Source: Saccharibacillus sp. CPCC 101409 | Lineage (GTDB): Bacteria > Bacillota > Bacilli > Paenibacillales > Paenibacillaceae | Reading direction: 5' to 3' | Length of the DNA stretch: 64,000 nucleotides | Assembly: GCF_030518235.1 (NCBI RefSeq) | Contig: NZ_JAULSA010000002.1 | Coordinates: forward strand, 760,239 to 824,238 | Shown: piece by piece, positions 55,313-63,939 of the stretch | How the letters are laid out: the number at the start of each line of letters is the position of its first letter | How positions within the stretch are numbered: the first letter of the stretch is position 1 | Position numbers and translations under genes: made by a program | Notes under the pieces: generated by a model | What the model saw: the letters and a program-made list of their open reading frames with translations, nothing else | Told to the model about the DNA's origin: nothing | The model's database searches: none

Positions 55313-57559
55313 ATGAGAAAAGGAAAGATGTTTTACAAAACGTTTATCCCGATCCTGCTGCTGGGCATGGGGCTGGCCGTCAGTTTCGGGGTCTACATCT
55401 ATGTTCAAACCGTGCACTCCGTAATCGGCAGCGTATCGGGCGAGAAGCAGAATTATATCACCCAGATCAAGAATAACCTGGAGCAGAAAATACGCACTAT
55501 TGAATACGCTTTCAATACATACAGCACGACCAGCTCTTTTACCGACGTAGTGAACCATCCGATTACCGAGCGGGACTTTGTCGCCTACCGGGACGTTAAT
55601 TCGCAGCTGAATTATATCGCGACGATGGGGCTCGAAGGCGCCGAATATACCCTGATCAGCCTGAATCAGAACTGGCGGATCGCAAGCGGAACGCTGTCTT
55701 ACTTGAGCGACGACGAGCGCGAAAGTCTGCATAAGCAGTATGTCGAAGGCCAGGACAAAGGGCTGTTCTGGATCAAAACGGACAACGGCATCCGCTTCGT
55801 CAACACGCTGCCGGCTTTTTCTTCGCGCAAGCAGGCGATCGCGCTGTCGGATATTTCGCTCGGCACGCTGGACCGGACGATCCGCAGCGACGGCCGGACC
55901 CGCGTGTTTATCGCCAACAAGCAGGGCGATCTGATGTACGACACGCAGGCCGGAAGCGCGCTGCTGAGCGCGGCGCAGCTCAAGCAGGCGGTGGAGTCGG
56001 CGGGCGACGGGCGAAGCGCAGGGATGATTACGGTCCGGCCGGAAGGCCGCTCCGGCGTGCAGCTGATCTATTCGCGGTCGGCCTATAACAACTGGACGTA
56101 CTTTACGGTGCTGGACCAGCGGGAGATCGCCGGCGCTTTGAACACGACGCGGTTCGGCCTGGTTGCGATGGAACTGGCGCTGATTCTGCTGATCGGCATC
56201 GTCGCGTACGTGACCGCCGCCCATTTTACCAAGCCGATCCGCCAGATCACCCGCAGCCTGCCGGCTTCCGCCTCGCTGAACGCCAAGAACGAGATCGAAT
56301 GGATTCTCTCGTCGATCAACCGCATCCTGAGCGAAAAGCGCAGCCTGGAAAGCCTGATCGAAGCGGAGCAGCCGCAGTTGGAAACGCAGTTCGTGCTCAA
56401 TCTGTTCCGCAACCGGATCTCGGCCTCGGAGCTGGGGCGGCAGCTCGAACGGCTCGGCTATTCGGACCGGCAGCCGCAGCATTATGTCACGATGCTCGTC
56501 CAGCTCGACAATGTGGGCAAGCGGGAGCCGGCCGACCGCGACGTGCTGCTGCTCGCCGTGAACAAGATCGCCGAAGAGATCGTGCCGGCGAAGCGGCGCA
56601 TGCTGCCCGTGATCCTGAACGACGATACGCAGGCCGTCATCCTGACGTTCGACAGCGCGGCCGACGAGCCGGAGATCCGCAGGCAAACGCTGGAATACGC
56701 CAAAACCATGATCCGTACGGTCAAAGAATACCTGCAGCTGTCCGTCAGCGTCGGGCTCAGCCCCGGCTACTCCGAACTGCTCAAAAGCAAGGAAGCGTGC
56801 GAAATGGGCAAGCAGGCGCTGCATCAGCGGCTGAATCTCGGCAAAGAATCGATTATTTTCTACGAGGACATCGCGGACGTGGTCTCGGGCGCGCTCACGC
56901 TTCGCTATCCGGCGGAACTGGAATCCCGGCTGTTCGATGCCATAAGGCTGGGCGACGAAGAGCAGGTGTCGGCCGCGCTGTATCCGCTGCTGGCCGAGTT
57001 TATGAAGAAAAGCCGCAGTTCGATGAATCTGGAAGTCATGCTGATTCGTCTGGTGAACAATTTGATCCAGCTGGAGCAGATGCTCGGCATCGAAGTGCTG
57101 CTGACAGCGCACAATCACGAACTGTACCATCGTCTGCTCGGCATCCGCAATCCCGAGGAAGTGGAGCGGATTCTGGTGGAACAGGTCATTTTCCCGATGG
57201 TGCGCAGCATGAAAGAGAAGACCAACCAGCAGTTCCGCTGTTTGTCGCAGACCGTCGCCGAGATCGTGCGCAGCGAATACGACCGCGAGCTGTCGCTGGA
57301 GTCGATCGGCGAGCGTTTGCACTACAATCCGAATTATCTGAGCAGCATTTTCAAAAAAGAATTCGGCGTGACGTTCAGCGACTATCTGATGGGCTATCGG
57401 CTGGAGATGGCAAAAAAGTGGCTGACCGAGACCGACCAGACCGTCAAAGAAATCGCCGAACGCCTGCAGTACCATAACCCGCAAAACTTTATCCGTTCCT
57501 TCCGCAAAAAAGAGCAGGTGACGCCGGGCGTGTACCGCAAGCTGCGTCAGCAGATGTAA
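55313..57559 (+). CDS. membrane-bound AraC-family regulator, YtdP type
   Basis: 748 residues. Transmembrane helix 1 is at about 10-30, a large extracytoplasmic domain runs to about 280, and helix 2 is at about 282-303. A long cytoplasmic region then leads to the C-terminal AraC DNA-binding domain (about 645-745) with SLESIGERLHYNPNYLSSIFKKEFG and ending RSFRKKEQVTPGVYRKL. It thus combines sensor and DNA-binding parts without phosphorelay, like B. subtilis YtdP, which is encoded with the rhamnogalacturonan genes yteP-ytcQ-yteR. It likely activates the pectin locus downstream on sensing outside oligosaccharide. GGAGGAG precedes ATG 55313. Confidence 0.88.
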   Translation: MRKGKMFYKTFIPILLLGMGLAVSFGVYIYVQTVHSVIGSVSGEKQNYITQIKNNLEQKIRTIEYAFNTYSTTSSFTDVVNHPITERDFVAYRDVNSQLNYIATMGLEGAEYTLISLNQNWRIASGTLSYLSDDERESLHKQYVEGQDKGLFWIKTDNGIRFVNTLPAFSSRKQAIALSDISLGTLDRTIRSDGRTRVFIANKQGDLMYDTQAGSALLSAAQLKQAVESAGDGRSAGMITVRPEGRSGVQLIYSRSAYNNWTYFTVLDQREIAGALNTTRFGLVAMELALILLIGIVAYVTAAHFTKPIRQITRSLPASASLNAKNEIEWILSSINRILSEKRSLESLIEAEQPQLETQFVLNLFRNRISASELGRQLERLGYSDRQPQHYVTMLVQLDNVGKREPADRDVLLLAVNKIAEEIVPAKRRMLPVILNDDTQAVILTFDSAADEPEIRRQTLEYAKTMIRTVKEYLQLSVSVGLSPGYSELLKSKEACEMGKQALHQRLNLGKESIIFYEDIADVVSGALTLRYPAELESRLFDAIRLGDEEQVSAALYPLLAEFMKKSRSSMNLEVMLIRLVNNLIQLEQMLGIEVLLTAHNHELYHRLLGIRNPEEVERILVEQVIFPMVRSMKEKTNQQFRCLSQTVAEIVRSEYDRELSLESIGERLHYNPNYLSSIFKKEFGVTFSDYLMGYRLEMAKKWLTETDQTVKEIAERLQYHNPQNFIRSFRKKEQVTPGVYRKLRQQM

Positions 57560-57594
57560 TAAGAGGCCCGCGGTTCGCGGATCGAAATAAGGCG

Positions 57595-57642
57595 GCAGAA
57601 AGCCCCGTCTTCCGCAAACGAGCGGAGAACGGGGCTTTCTGC
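57595..57642. terminator. bidirectional terminator between the AraC regulator and permease genes
   Basis: AGAAAGCCCCGT and ACGGGGCTTTCT, with TCCGC/GCGGA inside, form a long strong hairpin between converging genes. T runs are short. Confidence 0.7.
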
Positions 57643-57692
57643 GGACCGGAAGCGGAGCGGCAAACCGCTTTTTCGAAAACGGATTCGAACGT

Positions 57693-58592
57693 TCAGCCTT
57701 TGACCGCTCCCAGCAGCGCGCCTTTGGTAAAGTGCTTCTGCACGAACGGATACGCGATCAGCATCGGGACGGTGGCGACGACGATAACGGCCATCTTGAT
57801 CGTCTGGGCCGGCGGGATGACGTCGACCGAGGTGCCTTCCGCCTGCATGCCGCTCGAGACGATGACGATCTGACGCAGCAGCACCTGGATCGGCCATTTG
57901 ACGGAGTCGTTCAGATACAGGATCGCGGTCATATACGTGTTCCAGTAGGTAACGGCGTAGAACAGCGAGATGGTCGCGATCGAAGGCAGCGCGAGCGGCA
58001 GCATAATTTTGAAAAAGATGCCCAGGTCGTTGCTGCCGTCGATCTTGGCCGATTCCTCCAGCTCGTCGGGCAGCGCCTGGAAGAAGTTGCGCATAATAAT
58101 GAGGTTGAACGCGTTTACGGCTACCGGCAGGATCAGCGACCAGTAGGAATCGATCAGGCCGACGCTTTTGACCACAAGGAACGTCGGGATCATCCCGCCG
58201 CTGAACAGCATCGAGAACACCACGATAAAGTTGATGAAGTTGCGCCCGTACAAATATTTGCGCGACAGCCCGTACGCCATCAGCGAAGTGAGCGCCATGC
58301 TGACGAACGTGCCCATGAGCGTGACGCCAACCGATACGCCCAGTCCTTTGAAGATCGTCGGCGTGGACAGAATGTAGCGGTAAGCGTCCAGCGAGAAGGT
58401 GCTCGGGAAAAGGATAAAACTCTTGGAAACGACTTCCTGGGTCGAAGCGAACGAGCTGGCGATAACGTTGACGAACGGAACCACGCAGATCAGCGCGATC
58501 AGGGTCAGCAGTGAATAGTTGACGATATTGAACACGAGGCTGCCTGCGGACTGCCTGCGGCGGGCGGGTGAACGTTCCGTGACCTGGACCAT
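57693..58592 (-). CDS. carbohydrate ABC permease, LplC/YtcP family (pectin locus)
   Basis: 299 residues with six membrane segments. The EAA loop reads EESAKIDGSNDLGIFF, and the end FTKGALLGAVKG is typical of the family. The start at 58592 follows AAGGAGG and is preferred over an upstream ATG 76 codons earlier, which would run through the control region. It is divergent from the partner permease gene at 58914; the two must form one importer with the lipoprotein at 59931. No ATPase gene is present. Confidence 0.9.
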   Translation of the reverse strand: MVQVTERSPARRRQSAGSLVFNIVNYSLLTLIALICVVPFVNVIASSFASTQEVVSKSFILFPSTFSLDAYRYILSTPTIFKGLGVSVGVTLMGTFVSMALTSLMAYGLSRKYLYGRNFINFIVVFSMLFSGGMIPTFLVVKSVGLIDSYWSLILPVAVNAFNLIIMRNFFQALPDELEESAKIDGSNDLGIFFKIMLPLALPSIATISLFYAVTYWNTYMTAILYLNDSVKWPIQVLLRQIVIVSSGMQAEGTSVDVIPPAQTIKMAVIVVATVPMLIAYPFVQKHFTKGALLGAVKG

Positions 58593-58913
58593 AGTTCTGG
58601 ACCTCCTTGAGAAAATAGGCTGTGCGCATCCCGTTTGAAAAGCGTTCCGGGGCGCGCGGGGCTCTACTTTCACGATACCAGCGGCTGCTCGTTCCGTATA
58701 TAATCCCCGGCTGAGATGATGGCTGCCGAAGAGGCGGTTTACGGGATAATCATCAGCTGAGGCGGTAATCATCAGACGCGGTTCGAAGCGTGAAACCGCC
58801 GTAACAACGCGGTTTTGCAAGCGTTATCATGTGATGATTATATACGGAATGCCGCCTCGCGGTTACGCTGGGAACGTAATCGGAATTCATAGGGAGAGCG
58901 GGGGTGGTCCAGG
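58593..58913. promoter_or_regulatory. divergent promoter region of the pectin importer
   Basis: GATTATATACGGAA occurs on the plus strand at 58836-58849 and, inverted, at 58705-58692, so the two divergent promoters share an identical 14-base core. TAATCATCAG is repeated directly at 58747-58756 and 58766-58775 (19 bases apart), and its inverse TGATGATTA lies at 58832-58840, within ATCAT-GTG-ATGAT. For the plus gene TTGCAA (58815-58820) and TTATAT (58838-58843) are 17 bases apart. The repeats are good candidates for AraC-regulator binding. No gene lies here. Confidence 0.6.
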
Positions 58914-59876
58914 ATGGCCAAGCCGGTGAACGTGTCCGACGCGTATCTGGTGAAGCTCGATCGTCAGGCGGTGCGCAAGCGGCGCCACGGGATACGCAAA
59001 CACAAGCTGCTTTATTTAATGATCCTGCCGGGCTTTTTGTACTTCGTCGTATTCAAGTATTTTCCGATGGGCGGACTGGTGATCGCGTTCCAGGATTATC
59101 AGCCGTACCAGGGCATCATGGGCAGTCCGTGGGTCGGGCTCAAGCATTTCGTCCGATTGTTCACGGAGCCGACTTTTTTTATGCTGCTGCGCAATACGCT
59201 GATCCTGTTCGGGATGAATATCGTGTTCTTTTTCCCGCTGCCGATCATCCTTGCGCTGATGCTGAACGAAGTGCGGCACAAGTTTTTCAAAAATTCGATC
59301 CAGACCCTCATTTATATTCCGCATTTCATGTCTTGGGTCATTATCGTATCGATCACCTACGTCTTCCTGACGGTCGACGGGGGCGTGGTCAACGAGCTGC
59401 TGGCGGCGCTGGGACTGTCCAAGATCGGCTTCCTCACTTCGTCGGAGTGGCTGCGCACCGTCTATATCGGGCAGATTATCTGGAAAGAACTCGGCTGGTC
59501 CACCATCATCTACCTGGCCGCGATCACGGTCGTCGATACCCAGCTGTACGAAGCGGCCGAGATGGACGGAGCGAGCCGGCTGCGCAAGACCTGGCACGTG
59601 ACGCTGCCGGCGATCCGCCCGGTCATTATTACGCTGCTGATCCTGAAGATCGGCAGCACGCTGGACCTGGGCTTCGAGCATATGTATCTGCTGCTCAATT
59701 CCTTGAACCGCGAAGTCGCGGAGATTTTCGATACCTATATCTATACCGCCGGGCTCAAGAACGGCCAGCTCAGCTACAGTACCACGGTCGGCCTGTTTAA
59801 AGGCGTGGTTGGGCTGATCCTGGTCATGCTGTCCAACCGGCTCGCCAAGAAATTCGGGGAAGACGGCGTGTATTGA
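58914..59876 (+). CDS. carbohydrate ABC permease, LplB/YteP family (pectin locus)
   Basis: 320 residues. A basic N-terminal tail (RKRRHGIRKHK) precedes six membrane segments. The EAA loop reads YEAAEMDGASRLRKTWHVTLP. YFPMGGLVIAFQDYQPYQG matches the YteP/LplB family. The site before this ATG is only AGG-like, so a nearby alternative is possible. The binding lipoprotein gene follows 54 bases later. Confidence 0.9.
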   Translation: MAKPVNVSDAYLVKLDRQAVRKRRHGIRKHKLLYLMILPGFLYFVVFKYFPMGGLVIAFQDYQPYQGIMGSPWVGLKHFVRLFTEPTFFMLLRNTLILFGMNIVFFFPLPIILALMLNEVRHKFFKNSIQTLIYIPHFMSWVIIVSITYVFLTVDGGVVNELLAALGLSKIGFLTSSEWLRTVYIGQIIWKELGWSTIIYLAAITVVDTQLYEAAEMDGASRLRKTWHVTLPAIRPVIITLLILKIGSTLDLGFEHMYLLLNSLNREVAEIFDTYIYTAGLKNGQLSYSTTVGLFKGVVGLILVMLSNRLAKKFGEDGVY

Positions 59877-59930
59877 GCGTTTGGCATTGTATCGAGCTTC
59901 GCCCATTACGAATAGAAAAGGGGTAATCAC

Positions 59931-61457
59931 ATGAACCAATCGGTTTCGAGAAACGCCCGTAAAGCCGCGGCCGCTCTGCTCTGCACCACGTTCCTGCTGC
60001 TGGGCGCCTGCGGCAACAGCGGCAAGCAGGCCGCTTCGGATCAGCCGTACGACGAGAACGCCAAAGCCAATATTACCTGGCTGAATATTCTGCACACCGC
60101 GTCACCGCCGACCGATACCGTACTGAACAAACTCGAAGAGAAAACCAACGCCGATATCCAGTTCTCCTGGATTCCGGACGCGTCCAAAGAAGAACGGATC
60201 AACACGGCGCTGGCGTCCGATTCGCTCGCCGATATCGTCACGCTGACGCTGCTCGACAACTCGTCGGTACGCAACTCGCTCAAGTCCGGACTGTTCTGGG
60301 AAGTGGAACCGTATCTGAACGATTATCCGAACCTGGCGAAGATTTCCGAAGACACCCGCAGATCGGCTTCGATCGACGGCAAGCTGTACGGCGTTCCTTT
60401 TCAAAAAGACCTGGCCCGCAACGGCATAACGATCCGTAAAGACTGGCTCGACAAGCTGGGGCTCGAAACGCCGCATACGACGGACGAACTCATGGAAGTG
60501 GCGCGGGCGTTTACCGAAGACGATCCGGACGGCAACGGCAAGCGGGATACGACCGGCTTCGTGGACCGCAGCGATCTGATCTACGGCGCGTTCAAAACGC
60601 TGAGTTCGTACTTCGGCACCCCGAACAACTGGGCGGTAAGCGACGACGGCAAGATGACGCCCGAGTTTATGACCGATTCGTATATCTCCACCATGAATTA
60701 TATGAAGGAACTGTACGAGAACGGCTATATCAACAAAGACTTCGCCGTCACCGCCAAAACGGACCAGCAGCAGAAATTCGCGCAGGGCAAAGCCGGCATC
60801 TATGTAGGCGCGATCTTCGACAGCAAAAATCTCCTCAATATGGCCAAAGGCATCCAGGATAACATGGAACTTGCGCTGGTCAACGATATTACGCAAAACG
60901 GCGACGAAAGCGAACGCGCCATCTGGGCGGCCAACAACGGGATCGGCGGACTGCTGGCTTTTCCGAGATCCGAAGTGAAAGACGAAGCCGAACTCAAGCG
61001 GGTGCTGAAATTCGTCAACGACCTGATGGACGAAGATGCGTATGCGCTGATGACTTACGGCATCGAAGGCACGCACTACACGGTCGACGACCAGGACGCG
61101 GCCACGATTACCAACACCGATCTCTGGCAGCAGGAAGTGCAGCCGTTCGCGGCCAGCCGTCCGAAAGAAAGCGGCTATCCGATCCACGACGCCGACCCGC
61201 TGAAGCAGGAATCCGACAAGCTGATTGCCGAGAACGCCAACTATGCGGTGCTTAATCCGGCTTACTCGCTGGAATCGGAAACGTACAATACCCAGGGCTC
61301 GGAGCTGCAAAAAATTGTCGTCGACGCCACCTATAAGTATATCCTGGGCGAGATCGACGAAGCGGGCTTCAAATCGGCGGTCAAGAACTGGCGCAAATCC
61401 GGCGGCGACAGCATCATCTCCGAATACGAAGCGGCGTACAAAGCGAATCAATCGTAA
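59931..61457 (+). CDS. extracellular solute-binding lipoprotein, YtcQ/LplA type (pectin locus)
   Basis: 508 residues. The signal peptide ends in LLLGAC with Cys27 lipidated, followed by a Gly/Ser/Lys-rich tether and a two-lobe binding protein. Family segments include KSGLFWEVEPYLNDYPNL, DGKLYGVPFQKDLARNG and FTEDDPDGNGKRDTTGF. With the neighbouring GH105 and pectinesterase genes, the ligand is most likely a pectin-derived oligosaccharide (inference). AAAGGGG precedes the ATG. Confidence 0.9.
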   Translation: MNQSVSRNARKAAAALLCTTFLLLGACGNSGKQAASDQPYDENAKANITWLNILHTASPPTDTVLNKLEEKTNADIQFSWIPDASKEERINTALASDSLADIVTLTLLDNSSVRNSLKSGLFWEVEPYLNDYPNLAKISEDTRRSASIDGKLYGVPFQKDLARNGITIRKDWLDKLGLETPHTTDELMEVARAFTEDDPDGNGKRDTTGFVDRSDLIYGAFKTLSSYFGTPNNWAVSDDGKMTPEFMTDSYISTMNYMKELYENGYINKDFAVTAKTDQQQKFAQGKAGIYVGAIFDSKNLLNMAKGIQDNMELALVNDITQNGDESERAIWAANNGIGGLLAFPRSEVKDEAELKRVLKFVNDLMDEDAYALMTYGIEGTHYTVDDQDAATITNTDLWQQEVQPFAASRPKESGYPIHDADPLKQESDKLIAENANYAVLNPAYSLESETYNTQGSELQKIVVDATYKYILGEIDEAGFKSAVKNWRKSGGDSIISEYEAAYKANQS

Positions 61458-61514
61458 ATCGACAGAGTTCTTTTAACCCTGGATGTCGCAAAAATGGTCA
61501 CACGGGAGGTCGAA

Positions 61515-62726
61515 ATGACAACGTTAAACTGGAGCGAACGCATGGCTGAATCGATCATGCGGCGCACGCCGCTTCTATGCGAAGACAAAGGCTACGGCGG
61601 CAAATGGTCTTACGATTACGGCGTGGTGCTCAAAGGCTTCGAGGCGCTGTGGCGGCGCAGCGGAGATGATCGTTACCTGCGCTATATCCGCCGGCAGATG
61701 GACCGCTTCATCCAAGACGGCGGCGGTATTATCGGTTATGAGCCGGAGGAATACAATATCGATCATATCAACAACGGCAAACTGCTGTTCCTGCTGCACG
61801 AGCAAACGGGAGACAACAAGTACCGCCTGGCGGCCGATCTGCTGCGCAGCCAGCTGGACCGCCACCCCCGCACATCGGAAGGCGCGTTCTGGCACAAACA
61901 GATTTACCCGTACCAGATCTGGCTGGACGGGCTGTATATGGGAGCGCCGTTCTATCTCCAGTATCAGCTCATTTACCGGAACGGGGAAGGCGTCGAAGAC
62001 GTAATCCGGCAGTTTCAACTGTGCGAGCGGCATACCCGCGATTCGGATACAGGACTGCTGCATCACGCCTGGGACGAGCGTAAAGTCCAGCCGTGGTGCG
62101 ACCCGGCCACCGGGCTGTCGGAGCATTACTGGGGACGTTCGCTCGGTTGGTTCGTGATGGCGCTGGCCGATGTGCTGGAGCTGCTGGCGGCGCTGCCGCA
62201 GGAGCATGAAGACGCGCCGGAACTGCGCCGCATGCTCGCGGAAACGCTGGCGGCGCTGAGAAACTATCAGGATGCGGAGTCCGGCGTGTGGTATCAGGTC
62301 GTCGACTGCGGCGAGCGCAAAGGCAATTACCTGGAAGCTTCGGCTTCGTCCATGATCGTCTACGCCATCGCCAAAAGCATCTCGCTCGGCGTGCTGCCGG
62401 AAGACGAGTGGGGCGAAACGCTGGACCGCGCATTCCGCGGGCTGATCGACGAATTCGTGCTGGAAACGCGCGAAGGACTGCTCAATCTGAACAAGAACTG
62501 CCAGGTGGCCGGCCTCGGCGGCGCGGACAAACGCGACGGCAGCTATGCGTATTATCTCAGCGAACCGATCGTGACCAACGATCAGAAAGGACTGGGCGCG
62601 TTCCTGCTCGCCTGCGCGGCATACGAGCAGCTGCGGGGCTTTGCGGAGCCGCGGGAAGATCAGCGGGAAAACGGAGCAGAGGCGTCCATAGCGGCGCAGC
62701 GGACGCAGGAACCTTTCTCGCCGTGA
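61515..62726 (+). CDS. glycoside hydrolase family 105, unsaturated rhamnogalacturonyl hydrolase (YteR-like)
   Basis: 403 residues, no signal peptide, so cytosolic. An (alpha/alpha)6 fold is expected. The catalytic Asp is D138 in the WLDGLYMG motif, as in YteR. HHAWDE, GRSLGWF and the late ETREGLLNLNKNCQVAGLGG block are family features. It removes the 4,5-unsaturated galacturonate left by lyases from imported rhamnogalacturonan fragments. ATG 61515 follows GGGAGGT. It overlaps the pectinesterase by four bases (GTGA). The last ~20 residues are a poorly conserved tail. Confidence 0.9.
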   Translation: MTTLNWSERMAESIMRRTPLLCEDKGYGGKWSYDYGVVLKGFEALWRRSGDDRYLRYIRRQMDRFIQDGGGIIGYEPEEYNIDHINNGKLLFLLHEQTGDNKYRLAADLLRSQLDRHPRTSEGAFWHKQIYPYQIWLDGLYMGAPFYLQYQLIYRNGEGVEDVIRQFQLCERHTRDSDTGLLHHAWDERKVQPWCDPATGLSEHYWGRSLGWFVMALADVLELLAALPQEHEDAPELRRMLAETLAALRNYQDAESGVWYQVVDCGERKGNYLEASASSMIVYAIAKSISLGVLPEDEWGETLDRAFRGLIDEFVLETREGLLNLNKNCQVAGLGGADKRDGSYAYYLSEPIVTNDQKGLGAFLLACAAYEQLRGFAEPREDQRENGAEASIAAQRTQEPFSP

Positions 62727-63733
62727 CGGTTGCAAAGCGGGTCGGCCTTGAGCCCGGCTGCGATTACGTCACGATCCAATCCGCTGTGGATGCGCTGGAG
62801 CGGGAAGGCCTGCGGGAGAAACCGGCCGCTCTGTATATACTTTCCGGCACTTACCGCGAGCAGGTCCGAATCTACCGTTCAAATTTGCGGATGGTCGGGA
62901 TTGGAGCAGTAACGATCGTCATGAACCGCTGCGCGCGCGAACGCGGCGCAGACGGCGAAGAGATCGGCACGTTCGCGACGCCGACTTTGTTCCTGGGCGG
63001 AGCCGATCTCGAACTGGAGAACCTGACGATCGTCAACGACGCCGGCCAGGGCGAGTCGATTGGCCAGGCGGTGGCGCTGGCCGCGCACTGCGACCGGGCC
63101 GTGTTCCGAAACTGCATACTGCGCGGGCACCAGGACACGCTGTTTACCGGCCCGCTTCCGCCGTCCACCAAGACCGGCGGCGCGTTCGGCGGCATCCCGA
63201 TCCGCGAACATCACGCGCAGTACCGCCAGCTGTACGACCGCTGCCGGATCGAAGGCACCGTCGATTATATCTTCGGCGGAGCAACCACTGTCTTCGACCG
63301 CTGCCGTCTGCACAGCGTAGTTCCCGACCGCAAGCGAAGCGGCTATATTACCGCCGCTTCCACACCGCAGGAGCGGGAATACGGCTACGTATTCCGCAGC
63401 TGCGACCTGACCGCCGATCCCGGCGTACCTGCCGCGTCCGTCTACCTCGGCCGCCCCTGGCGCCCGTACGCGCAAACCTGCCTGATCGACTGCCGGATCG
63501 GCGACCATATCCATCCGGCAGGCTGGCATAATTGGAATAACGCCGACAACGAACGCACCGCCGATTACCGCGAATACGGCCAGGAAGCCGCCAAGCACTC
63601 CGCCGACCGCGCCGCCTGGACCCTCTGCCAAACCGAAATCCCGAAAGGATGGGACAACGCAAGCATTTTCGGCGAAGACTGGAATCCGGACAAGATTAAA
63701 GCGCGAAGCGAAGGGGCGGAGCGAGAAGTTTAG
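62723..63733 (+). CDS. cytosolic pectinesterase (pectin methylesterase, CE8)
   Basis: 336 residues. The right-handed beta-helix active site is complete: GHQDTLF with Q137 and D138, D181 in VDYIFGGATTVF, and R244 in YLGRPWRPYA. It demethylates galacturonate methyl esters, releasing methanol. There is no signal peptide, unlike secreted pectinesterases, so it would act on imported oligosaccharides. The GTG start overlaps the GH105 stop. The ribosome site is weak (GCAGGAA), in line with coupled translation. The final ~12 residues fall in a Gly/Glu/Arg-rich tail encoded inside the first copy of a repeat element. Confidence 0.9.
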   Translation: MTVAKRVGLEPGCDYVTIQSAVDALEREGLREKPAALYILSGTYREQVRIYRSNLRMVGIGAVTIVMNRCARERGADGEEIGTFATPTLFLGGADLELENLTIVNDAGQGESIGQAVALAAHCDRAVFRNCILRGHQDTLFTGPLPPSTKTGGAFGGIPIREHHAQYRQLYDRCRIEGTVDYIFGGATTVFDRCRLHSVVPDRKRSGYITAASTPQEREYGYVFRSCDLTADPGVPAASVYLGRPWRPYAQTCLIDCRIGDHIHPAGWHNWNNADNERTADYREYGQEAAKHSADRAAWTLCQTEIPKGWDNASIFGEDWNPDKIKARSEGAEREV

Positions 63734-63742
63734 CGAAGCAAA

Positions 63743-63925
63743 GACTTTGAGAGAAAGTCGCTTGGATAGCCTAAACAAAGGCTTTCGAATAAAATCACTT
63801 CGTAAATAAATGTTTGGAGACTTTCGTAGAAAGTCAGAGTAGTATTAAAAATACTAGGGTTTAAAAAAAGCGAAGCAGCGGAGGGAGAAATTCAGTGTAG
63901 GAGCTACAGACTTTCGAAGAAAGTC
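63743..63925. repeat. three short hairpin repeats downstream of the pectinesterase gene
   Basis: GACTTT-GAGAG-AAAGTC at 63743-63759, GACTTTC-GTA-GAAAGTC at 63819-63835 and GACTTTC-GAA-GAAAGTC at 63909-63925 are nearly identical hairpins. An A/T hairpin AGTATT-AAA-AATACT lies between the second and third (63841-63855). The sequence before the first and third copies is also alike (AGCGAAGC followed by GGAGsGAGAA-type runs at about 63702-63735 and 63869-63891), so the unit is larger than the hairpin. T runs are absent, so these are not ordinary terminators. Confidence 0.6.
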
Positions 63926-63939
63926 ACATCGGAAGCAGC

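Noticed and set aside
58785..58806. Catabolite-repression (cre) site in the pectin promoter region
   Set aside because: TGAAACCGCC resembles the left half, but the right half does not match the consensus at the expected spacing.
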